Shown here in pieces: positions 12,101-24,135 of a stretch of DNA of 64,000 nt. The stretch is from assembly GCF_024139115.2 (NCBI RefSeq), contig NC_085140.1:435635260-435699259 (forward strand), in the 5' to 3' direction. Below the pieces are notes generated by a model. That model was not told the DNA's origin, searched no databases, and saw only the letters and a list, made by a program, of their open reading frames with translations. The stretch comes from Armigeres subalbatus (Eukaryota; Arthropoda; Insecta; Diptera; Culicidae). Made by a program: the position numbers and the translations under genes. Position 1 is the first letter of the stretch, and every line of letters starts with the position of its first letter.

Positions 12101-12329
12101 TTTGAATGTCCTTAAAAACAGACGTCAGTGACAGAATAGTCAATATCAACTATGTTCTAAGTGCAGCATCTCCTTCCAAATAATCTCCTGCAAATAATCA
12201 GAACGTTTTTTTTTTCGTATTTAACTTGTAGTCCATTGGTATCGTGTAAACTGAATTGTTCGATTCTCTCATTCCTTGCATTCATCTGAGGCGAAAAAAT
12301 AAACGTACATCAAATCAAATGGTTAAACA

Positions 12330-12950
12330 TTCTCTGGCAATTCTTTCAAAATTTCACACAAAACCTTTTCGAACCAAAAAATCCTCGGTAGATTTTTCTG
12401 AATTTTCTCATGAAATTCTTCCAAATTCATCGAGACATACTTACGAAATTCGTCGATAAGATCTTTTAAATTTTGGAATTTCTACGGATAATCCTTACGA
12501 TTTTTTTTTTTTCAAACTTTCCACGACGAATTCTTTCAAATTTTCTCAAAAAATTCTTTCGGATTTACATAAGACATCCCACCGAGTTTTAATTGGAAAT
12601 TCTTTCGGTAAATGTTTTTCCAGGAAAATGCGGGAAACGTCAAATACTTTCCACGTTAAATTCTTCAGAATTTCCACTCGAGGTTGTTACGATTTTCTAC
12701 GGGAGATTCTTTCAAATTTTCGTGAAAAATTCTTCAAATAAGTTGATGTTCTTCCGCATTTCCACGGAAAACTTTTCCAAACACCCATCGAAAATTCTTT
12801 CGAAGTTTCATGAGAATTTTTTTCCGAATATTTTATGGAAATCCTTCATCCTTCCTTTTTATCAGTGGAATTTTTCCGACTTCCCGCCGGATTCTTTTTT
12901 CCGAATTTCAACGAAAAATTCTTTCGTTGTTTTTTGACGCCTTTTCTCGT
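12330..12950. repeat. degenerate aattcttt-type repeat tract
   Basis: Roughly 25-35-bp imperfect steps around 'aaattctttc-gaattt' words. The 114-codon frame at 12593-12937 is generated by this repeat and is not considered a gene. Confidence 0.5.
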
Positions 12951-12972
12951 CGCAAAATAGTGAAGGTAATTA

Positions 12973-13151
12973 CAGTCAAACCTCCATGAGTCGATATTGA
13001 AGGGACCATCGACTCAAGGAAATATCGATATGTGGGATATGAAATCCTTGGAAAGGTGTTTCAAGGTACCATCACAGTAACCCAGAAAATATTTTTTAAC
13101 GTGGCATAATTTGCCTCCATGATTCGATATCGAGTCATGGAGGTTTGACTG
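12973..13151. mobile_element. 179-bp pogo-type MITE with TA duplication
   Basis: The termini cagtcaaacctccatgag and the inverted copy ending ggtttgactg are continuous with 'tcgatat' on the inner side, giving TIRs of about 25 bp. TA dinucleotides flank the element at 12971-12972 and 13152-13153. CAGT-starting TIRs with TA target duplication are typical of the pogo/Tigger branch of Tc1/mariner elements. No coding sequence lies inside. The decayed pogo-like transposase at 37551-38669 is a possible relative of the enzyme that moved it, but their TIRs cannot be compared here. Confidence 0.8.
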
Positions 13152-13153
13152 TA

Positions 13154-15201
13154 ATTGGGGTTTTCGAGGATTGTGTGTTAGTGTTGCGCGTCGCATATTA
13201 CTTTTTAATATTTCTGATACACATTACAAATTGTAAACAACTAATTTCAATTTTGTAAGATAAGCCAACTCTCATCCGTAAGTGGATACCTCAAAATCTC
13301 ACTCATCTCCGCGCTTGTCTCGAAGCCAGACTAGGTTCTACCCACTGGGGCAAACCACCGTCCCCAGCCGGCCTGTGCAAGACAACCTGCCCTGCCCTGC
13401 TCTCCTTAGCTGCGCTATGCCCGTACGGGGGTAACACGCGATGCAATTAAGAGATAATAAAGTGATTCTTTTCTCTCTCGCATCTCCGTTTTTGGGCTTT
13501 CCCATGATTGTCTCGTTTTATTTTTCCTCTAACTCGCGGCTGCTCTGCTACCCTCGCCCCACGGTCGTCGTCGTCGTTGGTTGTCTCGCCGTGGGGCACA
13601 CGGAGAGCATCGTTGATTGATGGTGGATCTGTGGAATTAGAGTTGTGGTGATTGCTGCGAAGTAGCAGTCGGTTGAAGGAATGGTAGGACCATCACGGGA
13701 AGGGAAGGAGCAGATAACCGCTTGGTTAATGTTTCAAGGTCGATGCAAGCTGCTCTTGAGCTGCAGCAGAAGTCTGTACCGTTAGATTGGAGGAAACGAT
13801 GCAATGAGTGATATTTTGATTGGTTTTTCTGTATGTAGGAAGCTTGATGCAGAATCATAGCTTGATGCAGTTGAGGTTAAACGATACTCGTTAGAAGCAA
13901 TCTTCTAAATGGGAGTTTGACCCAAACTATAAATATCTACAAAAAAATAGAATTTGAAGAATCAACTAAATGAAACTAAATTTTAGATACATCGAATATG
14001 ATGATAAATCTAATAATAAAATTACCATTTTTTTTTCATCTGTGTCGTTAGTTAGCAAAGATCAGTTCAGTTGAATAACTGCAACCAATAACAATTGCCT
14101 AATAACTCTATCAGTCACCTCGCATTAGCTAATGAGTGTAGTTTGTCCACTAAATATAGTTGGCAATAGCTCGCGCCTTCCGGTTTTGGTCATTACTTAC
14201 AGTGGACGTGGAATGAACAAATCCTAAGCAAAGCGACTCATCAGCAAACAACAAACTACCTACCTATGTTAACTACCCGGCGAGGTGCTGGCATTTGCGC
14301 GGAAAAAGTCAACCTTTGCGACGTCTCGCGCGTATTTGCTTGTTTGTAGCCCGTAAGCAAATGGTTAGCGGCGGCAAAACAATCTCCTGTTATTCAACTT
14401 ATTAGATAGATACCAAGCATGTTTTAGACCGGCTGCCGCCGGGATTGATATCCCCGTCTAATGAGCATGCATCTGTCAATGTGGAGGCTTCCTTCCTACG
14501 CCTGACAGCCTCACTGCGCGCGTTGCGTTGCGACGGATATTGTTTTCCTTGGTAGCAACAACGGAAACCAATCAATTTGCAACCGTGGATCAAGTCAATG
14601 GGCAGTTTGCATCTCTGATAAGATGCTTTCGTCTCGGAGATATTGTGGTTTGGGATTTGTTGTGCATGAACAGTGAGGTATGGCGGTTGATGGACAAGTG
14701 ATTGATATCCCGGAAATGGAACATAAGTAAAAGCATTACTGTTCCAATATGCTCGATTTAGTGTTCATCAATGTTGTACAATATGTATTGTGATTTATTT
14801 CCAATAGAATTTTGTACTTTTCACTTTTCGCTTTTCACATCCTACTTCCTGATATGCAATACTTATTCTGTACGTCAATCAATGGTTTTTCTCTCGTATT
14901 TTTCATCCCATGTTGCTTTTACGTCTAATTATAGCAGAATTTTATAAATGTTTTGTGCAATTGATATCACGGAAAATTCTTAAATACTGATTCACCAAGG
15001 ATAATTACTATTTTTAGATCGGTTCTGATTTCTTGCTTGTGTACTCTAAGGATTACGGAACATTACGGAAATCCGATTTCTAATTGATACTGAATTTTAG
15101 CTCATTATCTCTCAGGTTTATTGGCGGCGCCAGATAATTGTAGGACACCAGCATTTTGGTGTAATTGGTTCATTTACAATTTGGCGTCAGTAGTAAAAGC
15201 T
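13154..15201. other. low-repeat, locally GC-rich non-coding stretch
   Basis: No convincing ORF, TIR or tandem array was found. About 13280-13780 and 14270-14620 are more GC-rich than the window average. They contain short (gtc)n runs (13566-13577) and gcgcg words. The frames at 13637-13858 and 14402-14593 lack recognisable domains. The character is that of unique intergenic or intronic DNA and may include regulatory sequence, but I cannot name a site. Confidence 0.35.
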
Positions 15202-15223
15202 GTAATTGGAGGCGTTAATCAGT

Positions 15224-15840
15224 TGAGCTTGAGCTTGAGCTTGATTGACTGCTCGTAGTTGCTACTCCATTATGACCAGATCAGCTGTTCTTGCACAGGG
15301 AACCAACAGATGTTTGCTTGGGACTAAGCTCACATCTTCAATGTACAGGTACTGGTGATCTCATTTGTTAGGTCATACTGGTGCCTGCCACGTCAGAATG
15401 CAAGTCAATGTAGGGAAGGGGGAGGAAATGATGATGCAATCACTCGCCCACTGCAAGCCGAATATTCCTCTGCACTAGCCACGAGTTCATGCGGAATTTG
15501 TTGGAATTTCTGGGTTAGGTTGGAGAGGCAGAAGTCCGTCTTGGTTAACGAGCTGCCAATGTGATAGATAGGATAAGGTAACTTATGGAATTTCTAATTG
15601 GATGTAGGAAACGAGCTCTATAGTTCATTTCCAATTCTAGTAGATTACTGTTAGAATACTCATGTTGAAGGTATAGGAATAGTAATGGAAACGGTATGGA
15701 AGTCCATTTCCAGTTCTAGCGATTGCTAGAACATGAGAAATAAAGAGAAAGATACAAAGTAGGAGAGTGGAACGGACCTGGGATTGAACCCACGACCTCC
15801 TGCGTATGAGGCAGTAGCCATATGACTACCAAACCCGCTC
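15224..15840 (-). mobile_element. 617-bp tRNA-headed SINE with 22-bp target-site duplication
   Basis: Read on the - strand, the element begins at 15840 with a tRNA-like head. This contains GAGCGGGTTTGGTAGTCATA (box-A region) and GGGTTCAATCCC (box B), which is a polymerase III type 2 internal promoter. A long unrelated body follows, and the element ends at 15224 in a short-repeat tail of tcaagc units. A perfect 22-bp direct repeat starting taattggaggcgttaatcag flanks it at 15202-15223 and 15841-15862. The long body and hexamer tail suggest that the 3' part derives from a LINE that supplies the reverse transcriptase. The identity of that LINE is inference (a LOA-type partner is my guess from memory). 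Confidence 0.85.
15768..15840 (-). promoter_or_regulatory. internal pol III promoter (tRNA-like head of the SINE)
   Basis: The tRNA-related part of the SINE: an A-box-like TGGTAGTCATATGG and a B-box GGTTCAATCCC about 40 nt apart on the - strand. The anticodon and acceptor arms do not fold into a proper tRNA, so this is not a functional tRNA gene. Confidence 0.7.
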
Positions 15841-16079
15841 TAATTGGAGGCGTTAATCAGTTAAGCGATAAATCAATTGAAAAATAAAACAGTGTAACGA
15901 AATTTTAGTGCACTTTTTCGTCTGTAATTGAAAAAGTCACTAGGATTTTTTTGGAGCATTTTTTCAAAAAATTCCAATTTCTGTATGATAAAGGACTGTA
16001 ATTACGAAAGTTTGGGGGGTTTTCTAGCATGCAATCCCAGAATCAAAACCAGGTTTTACTACTGACCAGAATTCTTTGC

Positions 16080-16917
16080 TCCGATCGAATAGAGTTCGCC
16101 GCCGTACCAAACTGACAATCTTCTTCTTCTTCTTCTTATTGGCATTACATCCCCACACTGGGACAGAGCCGCCTCGCAGCTTAGTGTTCATTAAGCACTT
16201 CCACAGTTATTAACTGCGAGGTTTCTAAGCCAAGTTACCATTTTTGCATTCGTATATCATGAGGCTAACACGATGATACTTTTATGCCCAGGGAAGTCGA
16301 GACAATTTCCAATCCGAAAATTGCCTAGACCGGCACCGGGAATCGAACCCAGCCACCCTCAGCATGGTCTTGCTTTATAGCCGCGCGTCTTACCGCACGG
16401 CTAAGGAGGCCCCTGAATCTGACAATCTGACAATCTGACAATCTACAAAACGCTAATTAGGCCGGTAGTCCTCTACGGACACGAGACCTGGACGATGCTC
16501 GTGGAGGACCAACGCGCACTTGGAGTTTTCGAAAGGAAAGTGCTGCGTACCATCTATGGTGGGGTGCAGATGGCGGACGGTACGTGGAGGAGGCGAATGA
16601 ACCACGAATTGCATCAGCTGTTGGGAGAACCATCCATCGTTCACACCGCGAAAATCGGACGACTGCGATGGGCCGGGCACGTAGCCAGAATGTCGGACAG
16701 TAACCCGGTGAAAATGGTTCTCGACAACGATCCGACGGGCACAAGAAGGCGAGGTGCGCAGCGGGCAAGGTGGATCGATCAGGTGGAAGATGACTTGCGG
16801 ACCCTCCGTAGACTGCGTGGTTGGCGACGTGTAGCCATGGACCGAGCCGAATGGAGAAGACTCTTATATACCGCACAGGCCACTTCGGCCTTAGTCTGAA
16901 TAAAAAAAAAAAAAAAA
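16080..16917 (+). mobile_element. 5'-truncated RTE-like LINE (family A), interrupted by a SINE
   Basis: After removal of the SINE at 16121-16413 the fragment reads through from 16080-16118 to 16440-16899 and encodes the intact C-terminal part of the LINE protein. Motifs are RPVVLYGHETWTML, VFERKVLRTIYGGV, RRRMNHELHQL, LRWAGHVARMSD and RRGAQRARWIDQVEDDL, with a stop at 16897-16899. An A-rich tail (about 16900-16917) follows. A perfect 12-bp duplication, agaattctttgc, lies at 16068-16079 and 16918-16929, which shows target-primed insertion with 5' truncation. Similarity to the near-full-length copies at 41448 and 53523 places it in the same RTE-like group but in a separate family. Confidence 0.85.
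16121..16413 (-). mobile_element. Feilai-type tRNA-derived SINE inserted in the LINE
   Basis: On the - strand the element begins at 16413 with ggggcctccttagccgtgcg, includes a B-box-like GGTTCGATTCCC, and ends at 16121 in a (gaa)n tail. Two other copies occur at about 33320-33556 (+) and 50948-51243 (-). The sequence fits the tRNA-derived Feilai SINE of Aedes as I remember it. The word ctgacaatct stands on the left side and is repeated several times on the right (16419-16443), which gives the duplication of the target inside the LINE plus local slippage. Confidence 0.8.
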
Positions 16918-16929
16918 AGAATTCTTTGC

Positions 16930-19215
16930 ATGTTCTCAAGAATACCTGAGGAACTTCGGCCATTTTTTCGGAAATATTTGAAATAATTCTTTAGGAAAAA
17001 ACTCCAGGATTTTTCCAAAAAGATTCAAAATATTTCCAGAACTCTTTCGAAAATTATTTCACGAATTTCTTCGGATACCATCGAAAATTTCTCCAATAAT
17101 TCCTCCGGAATTTCCAGCAAGAATCCCTAACGGAATTTCCATAGGAATTCCTTAATACATTTCCGACATTTTAAAATTTCTCTAAGAATTTCTTTATACA
17201 TTCCACGGAATTTTCACTGTTGATTTTTCCAGAATTTTCACCGAAAATAACTTCAGGGATATATCCAGAAATTTCTTAGGAAACTCAAAGAAAATTTCGA
17301 AAATTTCTTCGGAAAAACCTCTACGAAATCTTTTAAGATTTTCTTCAGAAATTCTTTCAGATATTCCTTTGGAAATTTCTTCAAGAATTCCTTTAATATT
17401 CCTTGAAAAGAAATCCTTCAGATGTTTCATTAGCAATTTCTTTGGAAATTTCTTTAGTAACTAGTTCTAAAATTGATTTAGAAATATCTTCTCCTCCAGG
17501 AATAAATTCCAAGAATAGTTAAGAAAATTACGCCAGGAATTCCTTTTAATATGCGTCCAGGAATTCCTTCTAAAAATTCTCTGGAAAAGCCTTTTAGTAA
17601 AGCCACACGGTCTTTAGTAAAGCCACATGGAATTTCTTTCGAAAATTTTGTTGGGAGAATGTATCAGAAAATTTTTCAAAGAATGAAATAGGAAATACTA
17701 AAGGAATTTTCGGATAGTTTCTGAGATCTGCGAAAGAACTTTTATAGTAATTTCCGAATGATTTTCAAAAGAATTTCTAAATGAATTTCTGAAGTGATTC
17801 CCGAAAATGATTCAAAGAAATATCCGAAAGTTTGAGACTAATTAAATTTCCGGAAGAATTTCCGAATTGTTTTCTAAATTTTTTTAAAAGAATTCCTCGA
17901 TAATCTTCTGAAAAAAAATCCGAAAGGATTTCTTAAGGAATTACTGGAAAAAAATCTTTAAGAAATTCCTGAAACAGAAAGTAATTGCTGAAGGCATTTC
18001 CTAAAAAGTTCGAAGGAATTCCTAAACCAATTTCCGCAGGAATTTCTAGAGCAATTTCCAAAAGAAATTCCTGAAGGAATTCTCCAAAGGGAATTTTGGA
18101 AGGTTTCCCTGATGCAATTTCCATAGGTAATGACGAAGAATTTCCCGTAGGAATTCCGATCAAGAAATTCTTTAAATAATTCGTTAAGGATATTTCGAAG
18201 AAGTTCTCAAGACGCAAGTTTTCAGCAAAGTTTTTTAGGAACTTTTGAAGGAATATCTTAATGCATTTTCAAAAGAATATCTGGATCTATTTTCTAAGTA
18301 ATTTCCTGAGAATTTGCCGAAGAATCCTTGGAGGAAACTCCGATAGAATTCTTGGAGAAATGTACAGAAAAATCATGAACTTCGGATATTCCTTCAGGAG
18401 TTCCTTCGGAAATTCTTTCAGGAGTTGCTTCGAAAATTCCTATAAAGGATTTCTGAATTTCTGAAAATTTGCTATAAAAAATCCTGAAGAAAATCCCGAA
18501 GGTTTTGCCAAAAAAAATTTTTGGACAATTTTTATGAAATTTTTTTGAAATAATTCCATGATGAATTTCTGGAGGTATTACTGGATAGATCTTCGGAAGA
18601 TATTTGATGAATTTCCTTAAGGAATTTAGTAATTAATCACTTGAGGATTTTACGACTTAGAGAAATTTATGATGGAATTTCTAGAGGAATTTTTACCGAT
18701 ATTTTAGTTTTTTTTCTTTTTGGCATGAAGTCTTAATTCCAGATTCAAAACAGTGTTTTGTTTTATTACTGTCCGGATTTTCAAAGGAATTCTTGGATAA
18801 ATTCATAGAAGAATTCCGGAAAGGATTCTTTCAGATATTCTTGAAGGAATTCTTGCAGGAGTTTCTGAAGCTATTTCCAAGTGAGGTCATGTAGAAATTT
18901 AAAAATTTATATAAAAATTCTAATAGGTATTTGCTTGAAAATTCCATTTGATTTTTTTTCCTGGTTTTGTTTTAATAATTTAAATACTCCTCCAGGGATT
19001 ATTTCGTAAAACCTCCCAAAAGACGTCCAGAATTTTTTGGGGAGCTTCTAACGAAAATTTGAAGGATTTTCTGAATAAAAATCGTGAGAAAATTCTGAAG
19101 ATTTATTGAAGGAATTCTCAAAATGATTTCCAAATTAAATTTCCGGAAGATTACTGAAAGAATTTTTGAAAGGTTTTCTGAAGGGATTTCCGAAAGAATT
19201 ATCAAAGGGAGTTCC
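16930..19215. repeat. 2.3-kb degenerate aattcc repeat tract
   Basis: A continuous field of imperfect 'gaaatttcttaaggaattcc' type words with no fixed period, mixing both orientations. Frames inside (17194-17436, 17933-18217, 18999-19277 on -, 18261-18464 on +) have Ile/Phe/Lys/Glu/Ser-only composition and are produced by the repeat. No gene is called. The hAT-like element at 19228 is inserted at its right end and the tract resumes briefly after 24530. Confidence 0.6.
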
Positions 19216-20395
19216 GAAGGTCTAAAGTAGCGGTTCTCAATCTTTTTCTTGAGTGGTACCCCTTTAGACCTTTGCATAGCTTGAGGTACTCCCTAGTTTT
19301 TGTGTTCTACCTTTCTCTACAATCCAACATTGAAAAATAATCGCTCTTCGCTTGGCATACAATCAATTAATCCAGGGCTTATATGTTTTTGACTTAGCTA
19401 GCTCCTTAAATTTAAATATTGATTTTCAATAAATCCAATTCAAGCAAGAAATAAAGATGTTTGATGTTTTTGAAAAATAAAATAGTTCCTAAAACATTTA
19501 GTCTTCCAATGCGTGGTGAAGGAGGCAAGGCCCGATTAACCGGTTAACAAAATTGTCACGACTTTTCGGGGCATAAGAATTTAATTAAGAAAGTAACGCA
19601 AAATAATAACTTGGTTTTGAAGCATCGTAGTCAATAATCGTAGAAGTTCTTAATGAATACTGAACACTAAGATTTTTTTACCTCGGCAAAATCGAGCACC
19701 GCCGTAAATATCAAAACAGAATTTCGACCATCAATACTGGGGTGGCATTGCGCATCTCGACTCGAAACGAGCAAACCTTGCAAACTGTAATACGAAATAT
19801 CTATCAAAATGAGATACGCTATGAGGCACCTAATTTTCACTACGTTTGCTGAGATCCTGGCAAAATCATGTTTGGTGAAACTCGGCGATGCATATCACGG
19901 GAAAATAAAGAAAAAATACTGAGAAAAATAAAAATTTAATAAATATGATAGAAGAGTTCAGTTTGCGTTGGATCTTTTGAGAATCGAGGATCTTGTAATA
20001 CACAGAAACAGACGTCTTACTCAACATATGTTCCATTGTTCACCTTTTCAACTGTAGATTAAAATTGTTTGTAGGTGGTCGATCGTTTACCGATGGCGCA
20101 TCCATCGGCTTTGTTTGTGTTTGACGTTTACATGCTAACGCCATCTGGTTGTCGAACGTCCGCTCACAGTGCATTTAGCATTGAGCGATAATGTTTGCGT
20201 GACGATGGTGTTGATAGCATTTTGTTCTAAGTGAGACGTTTTTTCCCTAAGCTGGCAACTATGGACCGAGTAAATTGTTATTTATGTCATTTTGTCAGTT
20301 GACCTTTCCCGATTGATTTATTGTCTCAGCGGACTCTTTGTCTTATTTAAGTCCAACTTTCCCAAAGAACTCATGTTATTCGAAGCGTCTAACTA

Positions 20396-23286
20396 GGGTA
20401 AAGTGCCCAATAGTGGACCCCCAACCAATAGTGGACGCTCCAGCCATTTTTGCATTATTACAGCACAATGTAAACATTTTGCTATGAAATTCCATCGGGA
20501 GAACCTACCTTACACTCCTATGATTTGACAACATGCATTGGAGATGCCACGGTGAAACGGTCCTTCGTTGAAGAACTGGAGTCGCGTGCTGCAGATATTC
20601 CGGAAGGTGGCAGCGTGGAAGACCAATGGACCGCCATCAAGAATGCCTTCATCGCCACCAGCGAGAACAATCTGGGCGAACTACGCACCCAGAGAAAACA
20701 ATGGATCACCGATGAGACCTGGAGGAAGATAGAGGAGCGAAGAGAAGCCAAAGCCGCGATAGAGCGATCAAAAACCAGAGGAGCCAAAGTTCTAGCCCGC
20801 CAACGATACGCGGCTCTTGAGAAGGAAGTAAAACGCTCATGTCGACGGGACAAGCGAGCGTGGGCAGACTCTCTGGCCGACGAAGGAGAGAGCCGCCGCA
20901 ACCGGGGACATTCGCCTTCTCTACGATATCTCACGACGCTTAAGCGGGACGAAGATGAATGCAACGATGCCTGTGAAAGACGCGAATGATCAGTTATTGA
21001 CCGACCCAACTGACCAGCTGAAACGCTGGTTTGAGCACTTCGAACAACTTTTTCAAGTGCCAGCCAGGCCATCACCACCTCGGCATGATCTGCCTAGGAT
21101 CCGACGTATAACACGCGTCAATACCGAAGCTCCATCACTGCTAGAGATTCAAACAGCCATCCAAAGCATGAAATCGAATAAAGCCCCAGGGGTCGACCGC
21201 ATATCAGCCGAGATGCTCATAGCTGACCCCATGACATCCTCTCAACTACTGCATCGTTTATTTCATAATATCTGGGACACCGCAACTTTCCCGGTCGACT
21301 GGATGCAAGGTATCTTAGTAAAGGTGCCCAAAAAGGGTGACCTGACTGTATGCGATAACTGGCGAGGCATTATGTTGCTGTGTACCGTTCTCAAAGTTCT
21401 GTGCAAAATTATCCTAGCCCGGATTCAGGAGAAGATCGATGCGACTCTCCGGCGGCAGCAAGCCGGATTCCGTGCCGGAAGATCCTGTGTGGACCATATT
21501 GTCACGCTCCGCATCATTCTGGAGCAGGTCAACGAATTCCAAGAGTCCCTTTACTTGGTATTCATTGACTACGAAAAAGCTTTCGACCGTCTCAATCACG
21601 AGAATATGTGGGGCGCCCTGAGACGCAAGGGAGTTCCTGAGAAAATCATCGGCCTCATCGAAGCACAGTACGAGGCATTTTCGTGTGTAGAGTGCTGCAC
21701 AATGGGGTCTTGTCCGACCCTATCCGGGTCGTAGCTGGTGTGAGGCAAGGATGTATTCTATCACCGTTACTGTTCCTCATCGTAATCGATGAGATTCTGG
21801 TAGGTGCGATTGACCGTGAACCAAACCGCGGGCTGTTATGGCAGCCTATAACCATGGAGCATCTAAACGACTTCGAATTGGCTGATGACGTTGCACTTCT
21901 CGCGCAACGGCGCTCTGATATGCAGAGTAAGCTCAACGACCTTGCCGAGCGCTCCTCTTCGGCAGGTTTAGTCATCAATGTCAACAAAACCAAATCGTTG
22001 GATGTAAACACGGCGACTCCTTCCAGTTTCACAGTAGCCGGGCAACCAGTGGAGAATGTTGAAAGCTTCCAATATCTTGGTAGCCAAATGGCGTCGGACG
22101 GCGGTACCAAGATCGACATAGGCGCACGGATCAAGAAAGCAAGGGCTGCCTTTGCGAGTTTAAGAAAAATCTGGAAAAACAGGCAGATAAGTGAACGCAC
22201 CAAAATACGAATTTTCAACTCTAACGTGAAATCTGTGCTTTTATACGCTAGCGAAACATGGTGTGTATCAGTGGAGAACACTCAACGGCTGCAGATGTTC
22301 ATTAACAGATGCCTGCGGTATATAATTCGGGCCTGGTGGCCTTACAACTGGATCTCAAACAACGAGCTCCATCGTCATTGTCACCAGATAGCAACAGAAA
22401 TTCTGTATCGGAAGTCGGGTTGCGTCGGCCACACTCTACGTAGGGGGCGTAAACGAAATCTGTAAACAAGCATTAGACTGGAACCCAGCGGGACATCGCA
22501 GCAGAGGCAGACTGAGAGGCTCATGGCAGCAAAGCCTCAATAATGAAATAAAAGAAGTCGACCGAAATCTAACCTGGCAACAGGTTAAAGCGATAGCCGG
22601 GCAACGCTCAGGATGGAGATCTTTCAAGTCGGCCCTTTGCACCACCGGAGGTGTACAGGATCCGTAAGTAAGTAAGTAAATTGGAAATGCTATGGAAAGT
22701 AAAACTAGATGATGTTTTACAATTCTATAAAAAATAAACACGAGAATGTCCATTATAGGAATATTTTGGGGTGTCCATAATAGGAAAGAAGAACGTCCCG
22801 AAACGGAACATAAAAATCAAATGAAGTGTTGACTATAGGGAAGCAATTTCCTATTATGGACCCCCAGGGGGTCTACTACAGGGCGAATTCAGTCAGACTT
22901 TAAAATGTTAATTTCAACGAATAACGTCGAGTATTTGAGTGTTTTATGTATGTACACTGGATTTTGTTTTTACGCGATTTACATTTTCTCAATTTTCCAC
23001 TCATCCTAAATGTTTAACGTATCTTAATTATCATGTGATTTTTCTTTGATTTATTCTGGATTTTTTGAAACATGTTGCGAAGAGTTTGGTGGCAAATTGA
23101 AGTCACACGATCAAAAATACGAGCGAAAAAAAATCGTGTAAAAACAAAATCCTGTGTATTGTAAAGAGGAGATGCAGAGCTTGATATTAGATATCACGCA
23201 AAATTAATATTTTGAAAATTTCCACTCCTTATGCCAGGAAGAGCAAAATTTCGCTACTAGGGGGTCCACTAGTGGGCATTTTACCC
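20396..23286. mobile_element. TIR element with TA duplication (gggtaaagtgccc family) carrying a LINE
   Basis: The left terminus gggtaaagtgcccaatagtg and the inverted right terminus (ending cattttaccc at 23286) match over about 28 bp with some mismatches and are flanked by TA at 20394-20395 and 23287-23288. A further internal 'ggaccccc' motif is repeated near 22850. About 2.2 kb of its 2.9 kb is the LINE pseudogene. Without it the element would be a MITE of roughly 0.7 kb. Similar termini occur at 31395, 36680, 38752 and 49290. Confidence 0.7.
20507..22680 (+). pseudogene. LINE reverse-transcriptase ORF with three frameshifts
   Basis: The frame enters without a start (5' truncated, endonuclease missing). 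A linker region precedes the RT domain: NKAPGVDRISAEML (about 21178-21220), RQQAGFRAGRSCVDH, catalytic motif A VFIDYEKAFDRLN (about 21561-21599), GVRQGCILSPLLF (about 21739-21777), LADDVALLAQ (about 21881-21910), then FQYLGS and LLYASETW. The reading frame changes near 20955-20970, near 21678 and near 22440. After the last change it runs to a stop at 22665-22667 and is followed by a (gtaa)n tail. The four-base tail and RT wording suggest the RTE/SR2-like group, but I am not certain of the clade. The element is inactive. Confidence 0.8.
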
Positions 23287-23402
23287 TATGTTTAAAATTG
23301 AAAACAAGAACTGAAAAACTGCTGTATTTGTAAACCGGTCTGAAGAATTTGCTTGATGTTGGTTCAAAATCAGGCAAAAGTTAGGCCAACAGATCTTTTT
23401 TT

Positions 23403-24135
23403 GCCTTTCTCGTACAACTAAGTTGTACCGAAAGGCTATCATTTCACTCCAAAATCGAACTTTTGATAGAAGTCCCGGAGACCCATCGTGTTATATACCA
23501 TTCGACTAAGCTCGATGAGCTGAACAAATGTCTGTCTGTCCGTGTGTGCGTGTGTGTGTGTGTATGTGTGTGCGTGTGTGTGTGCACAAAATGCCATAAA
23601 AAACATTAGCCAAATTTTCACATAAAAACTCTTAATCGATTTTCTTGCAACAAGTTGCATCCAACAGAGACTAAAACGCTGTTGATCACTATTGAATTTC
23701 ATAATAATTGCAAATTGCTAAAAATAGATAATATTAAAATAGTGATGAGACATAGTCACATAGAACAATAATGTGTTATGAAAAATGCCTTGCATCTATG
23801 AATATTTTATCCATGGCTTCCCATTAAGAGTTTCATCGTACTATAAAGATGCTCGTGTTGCACGCATTTAGGCGTAAGTATGCTCTTCGTTCAGTTTCAT
23901 AGTACTATGTACATAGTACTAAATTGTCCGAAAGTCAAAATTCGATCATAGGAAATTCGAAAAACTTTTGACAGCGCCATCTGTCGTCTACTAGTGTAAA
24001 TTTTCTATCATAACATTAGACGGTGTAACTGTTTTGCCTTGTACATCATCGAGGTGTAAGCGTAATGGCTACATTTATTACCTTTTTACGCGAGAAAGGC
24101 GCCATCACCGCTAGGTGGATTAATCTGGGTTTTTT
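23403..24135. repeat. dispersed repeat with gcctttctcgtac ... gcgagaaaggc ends
   Basis: The left side starts gcctttctcgtacaactaag followed by its own small inverted repeat (ttgtac-cgaaaggc). The right side ends with cgcgagaaaggcgccat, the complement of the left start over about 10 bp. This arrangement resembles a repeat I remember as common in Aedes, but I cannot name its class. It contains a TG microsatellite. No coding sequence is evident. Confidence 0.45.
23541..23584. repeat. (TG)n microsatellite
   Basis: An interrupted run of tg/cg/at dinucleotides about 44 bp long, likely to be length-variable between individuals. On the opposite strand it creates a His/Thr/Ala stretch in an artefactual frame. 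Confidence 0.8.

Noticed and set aside
15768..15840. Possible tRNA gene
   Set aside because: Only box A and B-like words are preserved, the cloverleaf is incomplete, and the segment is the head of a SINE with its own 22-bp TSD. The same reasoning applies to the heads at 16340-16413 and 51170-51243.
16457..16963. 168-codon frame on the - strand
   Set aside because: It is the antisense of the well-preserved LINE C-terminal coding region on the + strand. Similar antisense frames at 42752-43309, 54832-55389, 60217-60735 and 20518-21078 were dropped for the same reason.
23403..24135. Possible LTR or hAT identity for the gcctttctcgtac repeat
   Set aside because: Only ~10 bp of inverted similarity at the ends and no target duplication were found, so the class was left open.
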